Made by a program: the position numbers and the translations under genes. A DNA stretch of 64,000 bases from Buxus sempervirens (lineage: Eukaryota; Streptophyta; Magnoliopsida; Buxales; Buxaceae): NCBI GenBank assembly GCA_947561395.2, contig OX387184.1, positions 3,224,001 to 3,288,000 of the forward strand, in the 5' to 3' direction. How positions within the stretch are numbered: position 1 is the first letter of the stretch; every line of letters starts with the position of its first letter. The notes beneath the pieces are model-generated. The model was not told the DNA's origin. It saw only the letters and a program-made list of their open reading frames with translations, and did no database searches. This document shows positions 21,641 to 34,500 of the stretch, in pieces.

Positions 21641-24030
21641 ATGTTTTCCTTACTATGTTGTCTTTAATGGCGAGGATATATAACAGAACATGGTCTGCAT
21701 GTGCTTGAGGAAGTCACTCTCTCACCGACGATCACCATCAACCTCAGAAAATGCCTTCTGTTGATTAGCTATGTTAAGTCACTGTGTCTCTCTTGGTGAA
21801 TAGTGGTGGGTGGGACCCCGGACCCCTGACCTACTACTACTGTTTCTGTCAACCAATCTCATTCACAGAACATGGAGGGAGAGGGGAAATTAAGCTTCTT
21901 CCACTGCAAGCGCAATTCCAACTCTTCAATTTAGTTTCATGTCTACTTTAAAGCTTTGATTTTCCAGATCATCAACATGTTCCATCTTTTATGGAGCTGA
22001 ATCATCGACTCTTTTAAGGACGTGCAAATAATTTAAAAAAAAAAGGAAAAAGATATGAGGAAGGTCATGCACATGCATGTGTATACACGAATGGTTGTGT
22101 GTGTATGTGCATGAAAGAGTATATCTGTACTGAACGTACGACAGAAGGGATTTCCCAGAATGGGAAAACAAAAAGGAAAAACAAGAAACAAGAGGACAGA
22201 AAGACCGGACGTAGCCGTATGGGGGTATTGATTCCGGCTTTATCAGATCACTTTTTCTGGGCCTTAGAACATGGGGAGTAGCTTTTCTGCATCAAATCCT
22301 GCCAGGGTACTGGTAGAGATACCAGTGGTGCTCATTTCATTTTGGAATTTATGGATGGTTATAGCTCTTCTACTCTGTTGGTGGTTTAATTTTAGCTGTT
22401 GGACCACATAGGGAGGAAGTGGAGCCCTTCAATGGAGGGACACATCAACCTACTTGTGTACAAATTATCCCAGAAATGTCGCTTAAACAGTGTTCTTGGC
22501 TTTGATAGCAGAATAATCTTGCAGAATATTTCATTTTTTAGTAGATGGGTTGAAACCCATTTGTGGATATTATCTATATAAGCAACTGGAATTTTTAGAC
22601 TGAAAATTGCAGATAACAAGAATTGGTGAATTCTTTTGGCCAGTAACATATTACAGGACAAAGAAGATATTTGAATTGGGAATATTATCCATTTTGATGT
22701 AAGATACTAGAGAATGTAGAAGGGAAAAATGTGGTCCTGGAACCTAAAAAAAAATGCAAGAAATAATACATAATTTCTACCAGGAAAGGAAGAAGAATAC
22801 TCTGAAGATATTGGCATTTAGCCTTGAGTATCCCAGGCTGTGTAAACATTAAAGACAAACACTGTAGCAGAGAAGTATTGATTAGTGGAGTTCTAAGTAA
22901 AAGCTGCAAGCAGTAGGTGTCCACCACATGGCTTTCTGCAACATATAGTAGCCGAGTAAGTGCTGGTCTTCTGTCATTGAGTCCACAGAATCACGTAATA
23001 GAAGGAAAAGAGCCCCACAGCAAGGTGGTACTCACCAGTACATCCGTGAATCATGAAGTATGAGAGAGAGAGAGAAAGAGAGGTACAAAAGCTGTAGGGC
23101 ACTGATATTGCAAAATTAGGTTTTGCTGCTTATTGCCACCAAAATAATTTTAGAATCTTGAAAGCAAATAAACTTTATAAAAAATAGTAGTAAAGGCTGG
23201 CATTTGCATTGAAATTTTTTGAACATACCCATAAGTAAAAACTTGTCAGAATAAGAAAAAGTAATTTAGATTTATATATAGAACATATAAAGACTTGACA
23301 AACAGAGTCGCTGACAGGAGAGAGACTAACAGAAGGGAAATCTATGATGGGGAACTTGAAGGTTTAAACAAGGAAATTAAATAATGTGCAAGACACTCGA
23401 AAGAAGGGACAAAGCCAAATGAGCGTGACATTGAAACTTTGAAAATCAATCCCCAAAGAGAACAATCGAGTTGAAACTTGAAAGCAAGCAGAAAGTAGAG
23501 TTAGGTATCCCCTGAAACTTGAACCGATTGCACCGAAAGAGAATAATTGAGAAAGAGGAAACAAAAGACAATTGAATTTTGTGTGTGTGTTTGTGAGAGG
23601 GAGAGAGAGGGAGAGAGAGAGAGAGGGTGAAAGAAATCAACCATGTCTGCAAATCAAAACATTACTTTGTGTTAAATTGGGAAGCTTAAGACAGAGAAAA
23701 AGAAAAGATACCACTAAAGAAAAGAAGTAACAGGAAACAGATGAAAAAATTGTTTCTTTTCCAACGTGTAAATAGAGCGAAGACAACATGTTAGAAACTT
23801 GAAAGCTAAGGCCAACCCTCAGAGGGAGAGAGAGAGAGAGAGAGAAGGGGCCATGCTGTCCTTAGGAGGGCCAACAGGGACGAGTAAGAGCCAATGGGGT
23901 TAGATCCCACAATGTCCTTGCTGTTGCTGTTGCATAAACAGACAGGCACGCACACACGCCAAAACACCCGTGGTCTCTCTTTTGCTCCCAAGCCCACATG
24001 ACTGTGTTTACCCCTTCTTCCTTCAATTCC
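21641..24030. other. Intergenic, GA-rich tracts upstream of the SAUR50-type gene
   Basis: No gene recognised. It holds short GA/AG microsatellites at about 23052-23080, 23595-23628 and 23822-23845, and purine-rich sequence over the last 900 bases, often seen upstream of SAUR50-type genes. The orientation of any regulatory signal is unclear. Confidence 0.4.
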
Positions 24031-24033
24031 CTC

Positions 24034-24041
24034 CATAAATA
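24034..24041 (+). promoter_or_regulatory. TATA-like box of the SAUR50-type gene
   Basis: CATAAATA lies about 140 bases before the ATG at 24179, followed by a CA/CT-rich leader (about 24089-24120). Confidence 0.5.
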
Positions 24042-24178
24042 CCCTCCATCGCCCTTCAGTCCTGTCCACCACCTTTCACCTCTCCTTCCACACACACACA
24101 CTCTCTCTCTCTCTCTTATCTCAACCTTTGTTTCTTCTTGTTTCTTACCACACAAGTCCTAGCAAACCCAGAAAAAAA

Positions 24179-24493
24179 ATGGCTATCAGGAAATCAAATA
24201 AACTACCTCAAACAGCAGTTCTGAAGCAAATTCTCAAGAGATGCTCCAGCTTAGGAAAGAAACAGCACTACGACGAAGAAGGCCTTCCGGTTGACGTACC
24301 GAAAGGTCACTTCGTGGTCTATGTTGGGGAAAACAGAAGCAGATACATCGTTCCCATCTCCTTTTTAACTCATCCGGAGTTCCAAAGCCTGCTTCAAAGA
24401 GCAGAAGAGGAGTTCGGTTTCGATCATGACATGGGTCTCACAATTCCTTGCGAGGAAGTTGTTTTCCGCTCTCTAACATCGATGCTCAGATGA
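24179..24493 (+). CDS. SAUR50: SAUR50-type small auxin-up RNA protein
   Basis: Single-exon gene for 104 aa from ATG 24179. [20 protein letters not shown] followed by RCSSLGKKQ is the signature of the SAUR50/SAUR12-type clade. The core reads [40 protein letters not shown] and [20 protein letters not shown], ending FRSLTSMLR. It lacks the MGG motif of the 1-12 kb cluster and belongs to a different SAUR clade. The leader and the 3' region carry CT microsatellites (24553-24576). Members of this clade promote growth of cotyledons and hypocotyls through PP2C.D inhibition. The assignment to the clade is firm; the exact orthologue among its paralogues is not. Confidence 0.95.
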   Translation: MAIRKSNKLPQTAVLKQILKRCSSLGKKQHYDEEGLPVDVPKGHFVVYVGENRSRYIVPISFLTHPEFQSLLQRAEEEFGFDHDMGLTIPCEEVVFRSLTSMLR

Positions 24494-25394
24494 ACATGGG
24501 GGCTGTGATCGGTTTGTTTGGAGAAGATGATTAAAGATGGAGCTGCATCGCTGCTTCTCTCTCTCTCTCTCTCTCTCCTCCTCCATCTTGTTTCGTCACC
24601 TTTTTTTTTTCTGGGTTATGTTATATGACTGACTGGAAAAACCCATGAAAACTTTCTTGGTTAGATTTGTATATTACAAGTTCAATTTTTTCCTCAGTGT
24701 GGTGCTTGATTGCACCCTGTGAGAGAAGTGATTTTAAGGAAGCAAATGAATGATGGTTCTCCTATTTCTTATTCTCTCTCTCTCTCTCTCTCTCTCTGTT
24801 TTGGGTTTGGTTTCATGGTTCCGTTTCTGGTTTATTCGAACAAGCACTGAAGCCAGCACTGATTGGGACCGGGGAATTTGTTGAAATATTTTGTCAAATC
24901 AACAACAGTTAAATCTGTTAAAAAACCATCGCAGATCTACATGCGTAAGAACGGTATAAATCTGTCAGAGGGTGTTTATGGGAAATACCCATGCCTCAAT
25001 CATCACGGATTTCTTAGTGTTTTGAGCTTTCCAAAGAGAAAACAGTGATCTTGTGATCTTACTAGGTGTTTGATGCTATGCACTGAGCTCAGATCCTCTG
25101 TCACATAGCCTTGTATTTTTCTGTCATCTCTGTTTGAAGTAAATCTGGTAATTCTGTGGAGTAGATTTCTGGTTAACGTCAGGGATATTGGTCTTTCTGT
25201 GATCTTATGTAGAGCCAACCCGCCTAGTCAAGTGGGACTGACTACATAAATTAAGATGCCCATTGAGGTGATCCCATGGAATCTAAAACCCAGAAATCAG
25301 ATCACACTCATGACTTATAATCAGATTTTTTTTTTTCTCTTTTAAATTGTCCGACTAAAGTAACAAATCAAAACATTCGACGTATACACTCTTA
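24494..25394. other. 3' region of the SAUR50-type gene and intergenic
   Basis: Contains CT microsatellites at 24553-24576 and 24773-24799. No other gene is seen. Confidence 0.4.
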
Positions 25395-25636
25395 CAGTGG
25401 CGAATTAGGATCCCAAATTTGAGGGAGCAAAAAAAATTTTCAATTAACACTTATCATAAAATATAGAAATTTTAATGAGTTAGGGGGGTAAACCAGAAAT
25501 TTTAGAGGGACTAAAACATAAATTTCAATTAAAACATATAGGAAAAAATATGTTTTAAATTAAAAAAATAAAAATTTTAGGGGGGGGGGGGGGTGGGGGC
25601 AATTGTCCCCTCTAGCTCTAAGGTGGTTCCGCCACT
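25395..25636. mobile_element. hAT-like MITE, CAGTGGCG-type ends (copy 1, family B)
   Basis: Begins CAGTGGCGAATTAGG and ends GGTTCCGCCACTG (inverted ends). Its body matches the reverse complement of 53524-53742: GGGGGCAAAAAAAATTTTC-like, TTAACACTTAT, AACCAGAAATTTTAG and ACATAAATTTCAAT blocks. It includes a run of about 14 G. No clear target duplication is visible at this copy. Confidence 0.7.
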
Positions 25637-25679
25637 GCAAACGAATAGCACATATTAGGGATAAAATTGAGGAGAGTAA

Positions 25680-26498
25680 GGCTCCGTTTAGTAACGTTTT
25701 TGCTTTCTTGCTTTCAAAAACAAGAAATCAAAAAAGTAATTTTCTGCTTTTTAGGAGATTTTTTGTTGAAGCAAAGCTGTTTGGTAAATTTTTGCTTTGC
25801 TGCTAAGAAGCAAAAAAGCATGTTTGGTAATCGGATTCAACCCACCAACCCGATTAAAATGTTTTATTTTTTAATTATAAAAAAATCACCAATAGAAAAT
25901 AACATGAATTAGTGATACAATTTAGGGTTAAACGGGTCATTATCGAGTTAAACGGGTCATTATCGGGTTAAATGGATCATTATTGGGTTAAGCGGGTCAT
26001 TATCAGGTTAAATGAGTCATTATCAGGTTAAACGGGTGATTATCATGTTAAACAGACCATCATTGTATTAAACGGGTCATTATTGGGTTGAACGAATCAT
26101 TATCAGGTTAAGCGGGTCATTATCAAGTTAAACGAGTCATTATCAGGCTAGATTCGAATTGACCTGAATACGAATGAGTTACTAAATCCTCAATCCGAAG
26201 CCGATCCAACTATTACACGGGTCAACCTGAACCCATTTATTCGGGTTGGATTGGACATGATGGGTCAATCTTTTCCCGGTCTAGTTTTGTGTCGAGGGTT
26301 TTAGAAGCAAGAAAGTAAATTTATGGTTAAAGTGATAAGCAACATTTCTATGCTTCTTTTGAAAGCAAAGAAATTGTTTTTAGCTTCTTATAAATTGCTT
26401 CGTGTGTGCATAACCAAACAGCACTTTTGCTTTCAAAAACAATTTTTTGCTTTCAAAAGCAAAAAAAACACTTCTGAAAAGCGTTACCAAATGGTACC
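25680..26498. mobile_element. PIF/Harbinger-like MITE with internal minisatellite
   Basis: Flanked by TAA on both sides (25677-25679 and 26499-26501). The left end GGCTCCGTTTAGTAACG mirrors the right end GGTACCATTTGGTAACG (reverse complement), a common Harbinger/Tourist-like terminus. Subterminal TTGCTTTCAAAAACAA-type blocks pair across the element. Its centre is the minisatellite at 25925-26147. Confidence 0.7.
25925..26147. repeat. 20-bp minisatellite, about 11 units
   Basis: The unit GTTAAACGGGTCATTATCAG repeats about 11 times with point variation and no major length change. It lies wholly inside the Harbinger-like element. Confidence 0.9.
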
Positions 26499-29400
26499 TA
26501 AGTTAAGCACTAGAGATGCACTTGTAAGAAGGTGGGAAAAGATACATATCGAAGAGCCTAATAGATGAAGAGAAGTACCCAAATAAGAATGGATATATTT
26601 AAATAAAGCAATAATTATATAAACATACTGAAGATATAAATTTTGATAGAACATGACAGGAAGACAATATTGGTGTCGCCGATCCCACTCTGGTGGAAAC
26701 TGGCCCATGATGTTCATTTCTTGACTAAAGAAAAAGAATATCCCCTTTTTTGGCAATCCATTGATAGTCCACCAAATTCTATGATACAGAATGCACGGAT
26801 TGTTATTATCAAGATAGCCTTAACACACAGTCATCCTAAGTTAACTCTAACCCTTTAGTGTTTGTGTGTGCCATCCTTTGATAGATTCCCATTCTGATTG
26901 GATGCTTCTGACCGTCCAATGCATGAACTTTTGTTCATTGACTTGGTTTGTCTTTAGTGGTCCTTTATTCATGAAAATTAGTAAGTCAACATCTTCAGGT
27001 TAAGCTGATATTAAGTATTCCCCATGATTAACAGTCATGAGAGTGTAGGATCTGCTGTTGATAATGGACCTTTGGGTCCATCATCAAATGCAAAACCCTG
27101 CTTTCAAGTTTCAGCATATCATGATAAAGGGTAATTATGAAAGTGATAACACATGCATCCCCTTTAACTCCAATATTTCACAGAAGTCAGCTTCACTCCA
27201 AGCCTTTCATTTTTCTTTTGATTTTTCTTCTCTATCAGTAAACAGACATTTTGGAAAACAATTGCTTGAACCATTACTCATAAAGCATTGTTTGAGACAG
27301 GACCCGTTTGCCTTTTTTTTCTTTTCTTTTTTAAATAGGACCGATCAGGAGGAAGAAAAGAGTGCCTCAGGCTCACGTTAGCTGGGCCTCTTTTCCTTTC
27401 AAGAGTCCTTTTCAGCCTCTTTTGTTTTAGACCACAGAGTACTCTGACATAGACAGGTATTCTAATTAACTGCTTCGCCAACTTCCCCAAGGAATATCTT
27501 CTGTTACTACTGTTATCACTGAACTCCTTCCCCAACCCCTCCAACAAGAAATAACTATCTCCTCATCATTGCCCATTTTAAATACTCAAATTAGTGTTCC
27601 TCTTTATGCTTATCCCTTTCTCTTTCTCTCTCTCTCTCTCATGTGTAGTTATTTTTATTGGTCTTTTTTTTCAGGCACAAGGATTACAAGAATGATGAGA
27701 ATGGCTACTTCCATTTCTTTAAAAGCAGGGATGGAGAAAAGAAAACAAAAAGAAAAAAAAAGATGAAGGAAAAGTAAGCATGTAGGATACAGCTTACTAG
27801 GAATCAGATAGGAATCATTATCTGTTCACGAGAAGACATTCAAACTTGGGATTGAAGTTTATGCTTCTATACCAATCACCTGAGTCTGTGTTTTATAACA
27901 CTTTAGTGTCTTCACTTTTCTGGTTAAAGCATATTACCACCTCATATGACTATTTTCTGCAACTACAATGGTGTATATTGCTTTTCTTAGCATTTAAAAA
28001 TGACCCCAGCAGGCAACAATCAACAACCCATGTGTCAGTTCATTTGTGCCCTGTTTTCCATTCCTAACATGGTAGGCCAATAATACAATTCCTTCCATGT
28101 AATTTCCATAAGAAAATTCAACCTCGTGTTAGTGAAAACCAAAACCCATATTAACAAAGAACACAAGTGATTCTGGTATTAATTAGCCTTTGTTAAGGAA
28201 TCCAGATATTGCTTGTTATGAATTAATGACATAAGGCTTTGGTGCAAAGAAAGAGAACCCCACCACCTGCCCACTTCTGTTGGATGTGCAAACAAAGCTC
28301 ACATGTATAATAGTCTGATCAATTAAAGAGGTCATCAGCTTTCACATCTAATTTAGAGAGAGATTAGATTCTTATCCAAAGGGTACTTGAGTGACAGTTG
28401 GTTTGATGTTCTTTCAGCGTTTTTTATTCTTTCAGGTCCCATCGATGTTCCCTTCCTGTAAGCTTCAAATTTTTGACAGATTGTAAATTTGAATCTAAGT
28501 TTAGTCCCAAAGTTTGATTTCTCCACTTAGAAGGTAAACACAGAACATGATGGAAGATTATTGGTATATTGAAACAGATTCCTCTCCTTTTTCTATCTGC
28601 AAAACCTTTTACAGTGATCTACTACCCCTCCCCTTGGAGAAATTCAAAAGAAAAAAATCTGTATATCTTCATCTCATACAAACAGACAAGATGTATATTT
28701 TTAATCATCTCTTCCACAACTATCACCACTGGCATCTTTATTATATAATAATCAAAGATACAGGGTAAAAGTCCAATTCAAATTTCTTCTTTTCAATTTT
28801 GCATGGATGATATGGCTACTATTTCCAACCACCTTGCTTTATTGAAATTGGTTTTTCTGTGTTGCATTTGCTGATATTGATATTGACATTATTATATTTT
28901 CTATTTTTTGTCTTAGCTTTGAGAAGTAGGTGATGGACAAAAAAGGCGAGTTGTGCTGGGAGGTGAGCTGTGTTGTAGGGTAGACATGTTGGGTTCAGAT
29001 AAATGAGGAAGCTTGCTTGTGTCTGATTTAACTCTAACCCTCTTTCCTCATCTCATTTTCAACTTCCTCAGGCTTTTCCTGCCACAGAACTTGCTAACCT
29101 GACTGAAAACTTCAAAATTTACCAAAAAAGAAAAGTAAATCTTAGTTGTCCCCCAGCACTCAAATAAATGATAGAGTTATTGTATGCTTCCTTGCCTAGC
29201 AAAATTTACAATTTGCCAGTTTTTATTGCTTCTCCCCTCTTTTGTCTGTCCTAAAAATGTCTCAATGGTATCTTTGGAATTTCCTTTTCTTAGATATTTT
29301 ACCGTTCTTCAATCTGTCAAAGCCATTCCCATTTCACATATTTTCTAATGGTGGCATTGCATCTGATTAGATAACTCATAAATGACCACTCAACCTGCAG

Positions 29401-30110
29401 AAGTTTTCAGAGAACATATTATGAAATATCAGTTTCTTATGTAGCAATGCTGCACAAGTGAGACATAATAAAAGGCTTCAAGCTTCCAACAGGTTCTTGG
29501 ATTTATGGGGGAGGCAATAGAAGAAGAAACAGAGGCCTATGCCTTGAATTCCAATTCAAATTCTGCTTTTCCACAATAATCAGACACAAGTGGTACATGA
29601 ACAATGGCAGACAAAAAGTCTATCAACCTAAATGTAATCAGGACATGTCCATGACAATGACTAACTGTATCTAGACCTCATTATAAATGCATGAATCCTT
29701 TGAGTCAAAGATGGTGAGCTTTTGCTTCCCACTAGGAGCAATTTGACTTGGAGAGATCTCCCAGAAACTGCAAAGCAACAAATTCCACACAGGAGGTCTC
29801 AGATTCATGAACGGCAATAAACATTTATTTCATAAACGTTATGGTCATGGATTAAATGACATATTTGACTTCACGATGGATTAAATTACACCAGAAATTA
29901 AGAAAATTATAGTATAAATTAAATCAAATAAGTTTATTTGTTTTATTGGTTACATACATTTGTCAAGTCTTACACATAAACCTTATACCCAAAATTTTTA
30001 TTATTTGCTTCACCAACTTATGCTAGTCAGCCGAACAAGATTTATTATTATTATTTTTCCTTTTGTTTGTATATGGAAGAATGATTTGCCAATATAAAGG
30101 AAAAGATGCA
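26499..30110. other. Long intergenic stretch, no gene recognised
   Basis: AT-rich. Open frames are short and show no family motifs. A CT run (27618-27640) and scattered T-rich tracts are the only landmarks. I saw no tRNA or conserved miRNA sequence. Confidence 0.4.
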
Positions 30111-30111
30111 C

Positions 30112-30432
30112 TACTTTGGTTCGATTTTTCGGATACTATGCAACTTGGTTCGATTTGGTCCAAGTTGACATCAATCCAAGACAAACCGAGGTTTGTGACT
30201 GTTGACCAAAAATTGAAACGACCAAATTGAGAGCCAATCACTCCAACCCAAAAACCGAACCGGCTATATATATATATATGCATATATATATGTTCAGTTT
30301 GGTTCAGTCCAATTTAGTATAGCATTTTTCTAATTCGGGTTTTGGTTAATTAATTCAGTTTATAGATTTTAGAACCAAAACCAAACCATGGGCAAAACCT
30401 AATTGGTTTTCAGTTTTTAACCGAACCAAGTT
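30112..30432. repeat. Putative MITE rich in TTGGTTCGGTT motifs
   Basis: TTGGTTCGATTT-type motifs at the left (30117, 30142) are mirrored by AACCGAACCAAGTTGCG at the right. A TATATA tract lies centrally (30265-30290). Ends and target duplication are not fixed. A similar AACCGAACC/GGTTTGGTTT repeat sits at 61737-61935. Confidence 0.4.
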
Positions 30433-31578
30433 GCGCTGCTATTATTTGTCATGTAAATGATATTTCAACCCAGATAATACTCAGCAACACTGCACATGTA
30501 TTAGGTTGGAAAAATTGGGGCCCAATGCCCGTTGATGCTGTTAAACTAAACTATTCGGCCCAAAGATGAATATGAGAACAACAACACTGGACTGGAGGCT
30601 TTGTCCTCCCATGGGATCTTGTAGATGGTCAGGATGGTTTTATATCTCGTTGTGGGTTTCCCAGTGTTACTTCATAATTGTGAATCTTTGGACAGGGCTG
30701 ATTAGCACATGACCATTACCCTACTTTGCCTCTAACCACACAACATCCTTGAAGTGGGTCGGACAGATGTGGTTTTGGATCTGAATTCTCTCTTAGTTTA
30801 CTTGTCGCATTGGCTAAAAATTCCACATCACTGCGAAGATAGCGGGTGAGGATTTTGGAATCACTCATCTTAAGTTTTTCCAATCAATGATCCTCTCAGT
30901 TTTAGTATAGATGACACATTTTTAGTATAAAAAACTCATTAGAAGCCTTATGCCGCTAAGCTGCGCGCAAATAATTTGGTAGTAGAAAAAAAAAATCGAA
31001 ATTAATTTACTTGTATGAACAGTATATACAACCATTTTAATTGTTGGGTGGAGGGGAGGGAAAGAAGAAAACCACTTGATAGAACAATATAAGCGACTGA
31101 CGAGGGTTTCTACCCACACTAGTGAACTTAACTTATTTTTCATCCTTCAATCATAATGCACTTTAGTGCAAGTTGCTAACAATGCAACATTTTTCCCAGA
31201 GGTTACAAGTCTCTCTGCCCAAATCCAAATTCCAAAAGAATTGGAACAATAGATTCAGACAAAAGGATTTCCAGTTTTCCATGGAAATGATTCATGTGGA
31301 AGTCGTCTGTACATCGCCCATATCGAACTACAATCTTATCCACACGGTTTCAAGCTTGACAAAAATCCGGTCCTTCCTCCAGAGGCAGGATTCTAGCTAG
31401 GAGAATTCTTTTAAGATACAGAAAGCGGAAGCCAGTCAGAATGCAATCAGTCTCATCGCTTTATGATCAGATGTGGGCTACTTAAATAACCAAATTCCTG
31501 TATCTACAAATTTCTGCCTCTGCCACTGCTATTCCAACGTACAAAGTAGCTTCACGTCAAGAGTTGTAAGTATAACAG
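30433..31578. other. Intergenic and FPP 3' flank
   Basis: No gene is recognised. The last 100-200 bases are probably 3' untranslated sequence of the minus-strand FPP gene. Confidence 0.35.
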
Positions 31579-34500
31579 CTACCGGCTATTCTTTCCCTTC
31601 GACGAGAAGAATCTGCTAAAACCACGTGAATTTTTCTCCAATGTCAGGGCAGAGGAGGCAAAGGAATTTGATTTGGTGGGATTGGGTTTGGGATGCTTGG
31701 AGTTACTTGGGGATCTCCCTAGCACATTTGCATCAGTGTCAGAGGGACTGAATGGAGAACCATACAGATCCGAGGGAGAGTCACTACCCACTCCGCGCTC
31801 ATTAGACAAAGCGGCAGGGCACATCTCGGCTTGATCAAAATCCATCGAACCTTGCAAACTTCGTGGGTTTAAGTCTCTAGGACTTGGTTCTTCCATGAAA
31901 GCTTCACCTGTTTGATGCCACTGTCTATCTGAGGAACCCTTCATTCCTGCTGAAGGATGTAAAGCTTTCAACTGCTTACCAAGAATAAATATGGTCTCTT
32001 GACACTCTGCAAGTTTCTCTGCCGCAGCTTTTATCTCTCTCTCCTGCAGCAATTAAAGAGAAAAATTTCAGGTTTACAGATTCTTTCATCAGTATGAGAG
32101 GCATCTTTTAGAAGCACATATTTGTAAATGTGAAAATCACAATAAGCCAACATAGGAAAAAGAACACTAATTTGAGAAGAACTTAAATTTTGATCAAACT
32201 CAAGTACCATCACTGTCCATGCTTTTATTGATCTTCATAAAACCGAAAAAATAAAAATAATGAAAAGAAAGAAAAAGAAGAAAGAAGACATAACAATCAC
32301 AGCAAGAAAGAAAGAAGGAATAGTTGTGAGTTTTGATTCTTAAATCCATATCCTCAAGAGAATCAAAAACAATTTGCACATACAACTTTAATTTTTTGGA
32401 AACACGGGCCGGGTTTCACTACACACCTGTTTGGTCTTGATGTCAACCTCAGCTGATAAGGACAGTAAGCAGCTTTCATTCCTTCACAAAATCAGGATAG
32501 AAAATCATGGCAGAAATAAAAACATCAGACCAAAGCTAAAAATATAAAGATATCTGATAGACGAAGTTGACTAGCAATATTATATGAATACACTACTAAT
32601 TAGGTTAAATCAAGACTAATGATTTACTTTATATGGTCAAGGTTTTAAAGTCTCAAATGAAAATGCAACATATCAACTGGGTTGGTTGTGGAGACCATCA
32701 GAATAATGTGACAACTAAATCCAAACTCACATAGGAGTTTCAAATGACACAAGGATCTAGCCAACTAAAACCTGGTCACGATCAATAAAGTTATTAGAGA
32801 AGGCAGTTTAATGCTAACCTTTGCACCTTTTCTTCAAGATCCTTACATCTGGCCAAAGCATCCTGATGATTCCGTTTCTCATCTTGCAGTTCATTACCTA
32901 GAGTTTCTGTTTTTTCTCGCAAAAGAATCACTTCAGCTTCAAACTCTTGTGCACGTGTTTCAAGCGACTTGTAAGACTCTGCCATACATTTCAACTGTGT
33001 CTCAGCCAAGCTGTTTGACTTTTGACAAGATGCCAATTCTGATTTTAATTCTAACAAAAGCTGCTCTGTTTCCTGTAAGTGAGACTCTGTGTTTTTCAGA
33101 TTTTCAGTGCATCTTGCGAGATCCATTGCTGTTTTATCTTTCTCTAATTTCAGCTGTTCAACCTCCTCTGATAAGCATTTGCAAGATGCGGCATTTAAAT
33201 CATAGCCCAGGCTTATATTTACTTCTTGAGGAACCTCAGGATGAGAAGAGGATCGAGAAATGTGGGAGCAAGAATTAGAAAATCTTTCTCTCAATGAGTC
33301 TTCATGAATGACCTTATTCTCTAGTAAAGTTACCTTGTCTATGCAATCAGAAATGTTGGTTTCTGCCTCATTGCCCTTGTAACCAAGAACACTAAAGCTG
33401 AGTTCACTGGCATTTGAAAAAACACAAGAAAGATCAAGAATAAAATTGACCAAGCTCATCTGGTTGTGTAAAACTTTATTAACAGAAGAAGAGAACTCCT
33501 CAAATTTTTGAATCAATCCATGTCCGTAAGGAGAAGTGTCCTGGACTGCCATAGCTTTCTTGCCTATTGATATGACAAAGTCATGGATCAGAGAAATTGC
33601 AGCTGCCAATTCTTGATTGACAATATGCTCGGAATCTGTATTTGTTTTACAATCTTGTTTCAAGATGGTCAGACTCTCTGCAGTTTCCCCCTTCTCTTGA
33701 GGACAAGACTGCTGATTACATGTAACATCAGAAGAATGTGTTTCCACAAAGTTGCAAGTTACAGATTGCTGGGAAAGAGTACCCTGTGCATCCTGGAATA
33801 CACGCTTGATGTCCTCCAAAATATTCAACACATCACCGTCCTTAGATTTGGCCTCAAGTACCATAGAAATTCTGCTTCGGAGCTCTGACAAGGGCACTTG
33901 ATCTGTTTCATATTCAGGCTGCGCAGCTGACAATACAACATCCGCAGAAATCTGATCAGATTTTGCATTCAACTCTGGTTGATCTGCTGACTGGACAGCG
34001 CTATTCTTTGAGACATCAACTAAAATTTTGTTTTCAATGTACTCAAATCCTTTGTTGTTTATGCTGTCAGGAACAGAGATGGTTCCATTGGAGTCAGTTG
34101 ATAAACAGGCCAATCTCTCCATCTCAAGAAAGTCATCCATAAGCTCCAGATGATTTGTATTGTCAGCCTTGTTAGAATTATTAATGCTCCTTTCCTTCTT
34201 GAAGTGAGAGAGTTCAGATATCAAAGCTGTAGCCCAGGACTCAGCACAACTCCCTTCCTCATCAATTCCATCTTCAGACATGGAGGTCAAGCTCGGGGGA
34301 TTACTTGCATTTTGACTCAGGGAGCGTTCAATCGGGATATCAATAGTTGGTTTCAGAGAACTCCTCTGCTGATTCAGATTCTGCACTTGTGCTTCTAAGC
34401 TCCGAAGTTTGCTATTTGTTTTAGCACACAGGTTTCTTGAAGCCTGCAATTCACTGTTACGTTTTGCCAAAGCTTCTTTCAGCATCTTTGTCTCTTCTTC

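Noticed and set aside
32811-33278. 155-codon plus-strand open frame
   Set aside because: Shadow of the large FPP exon on the opposite strand.
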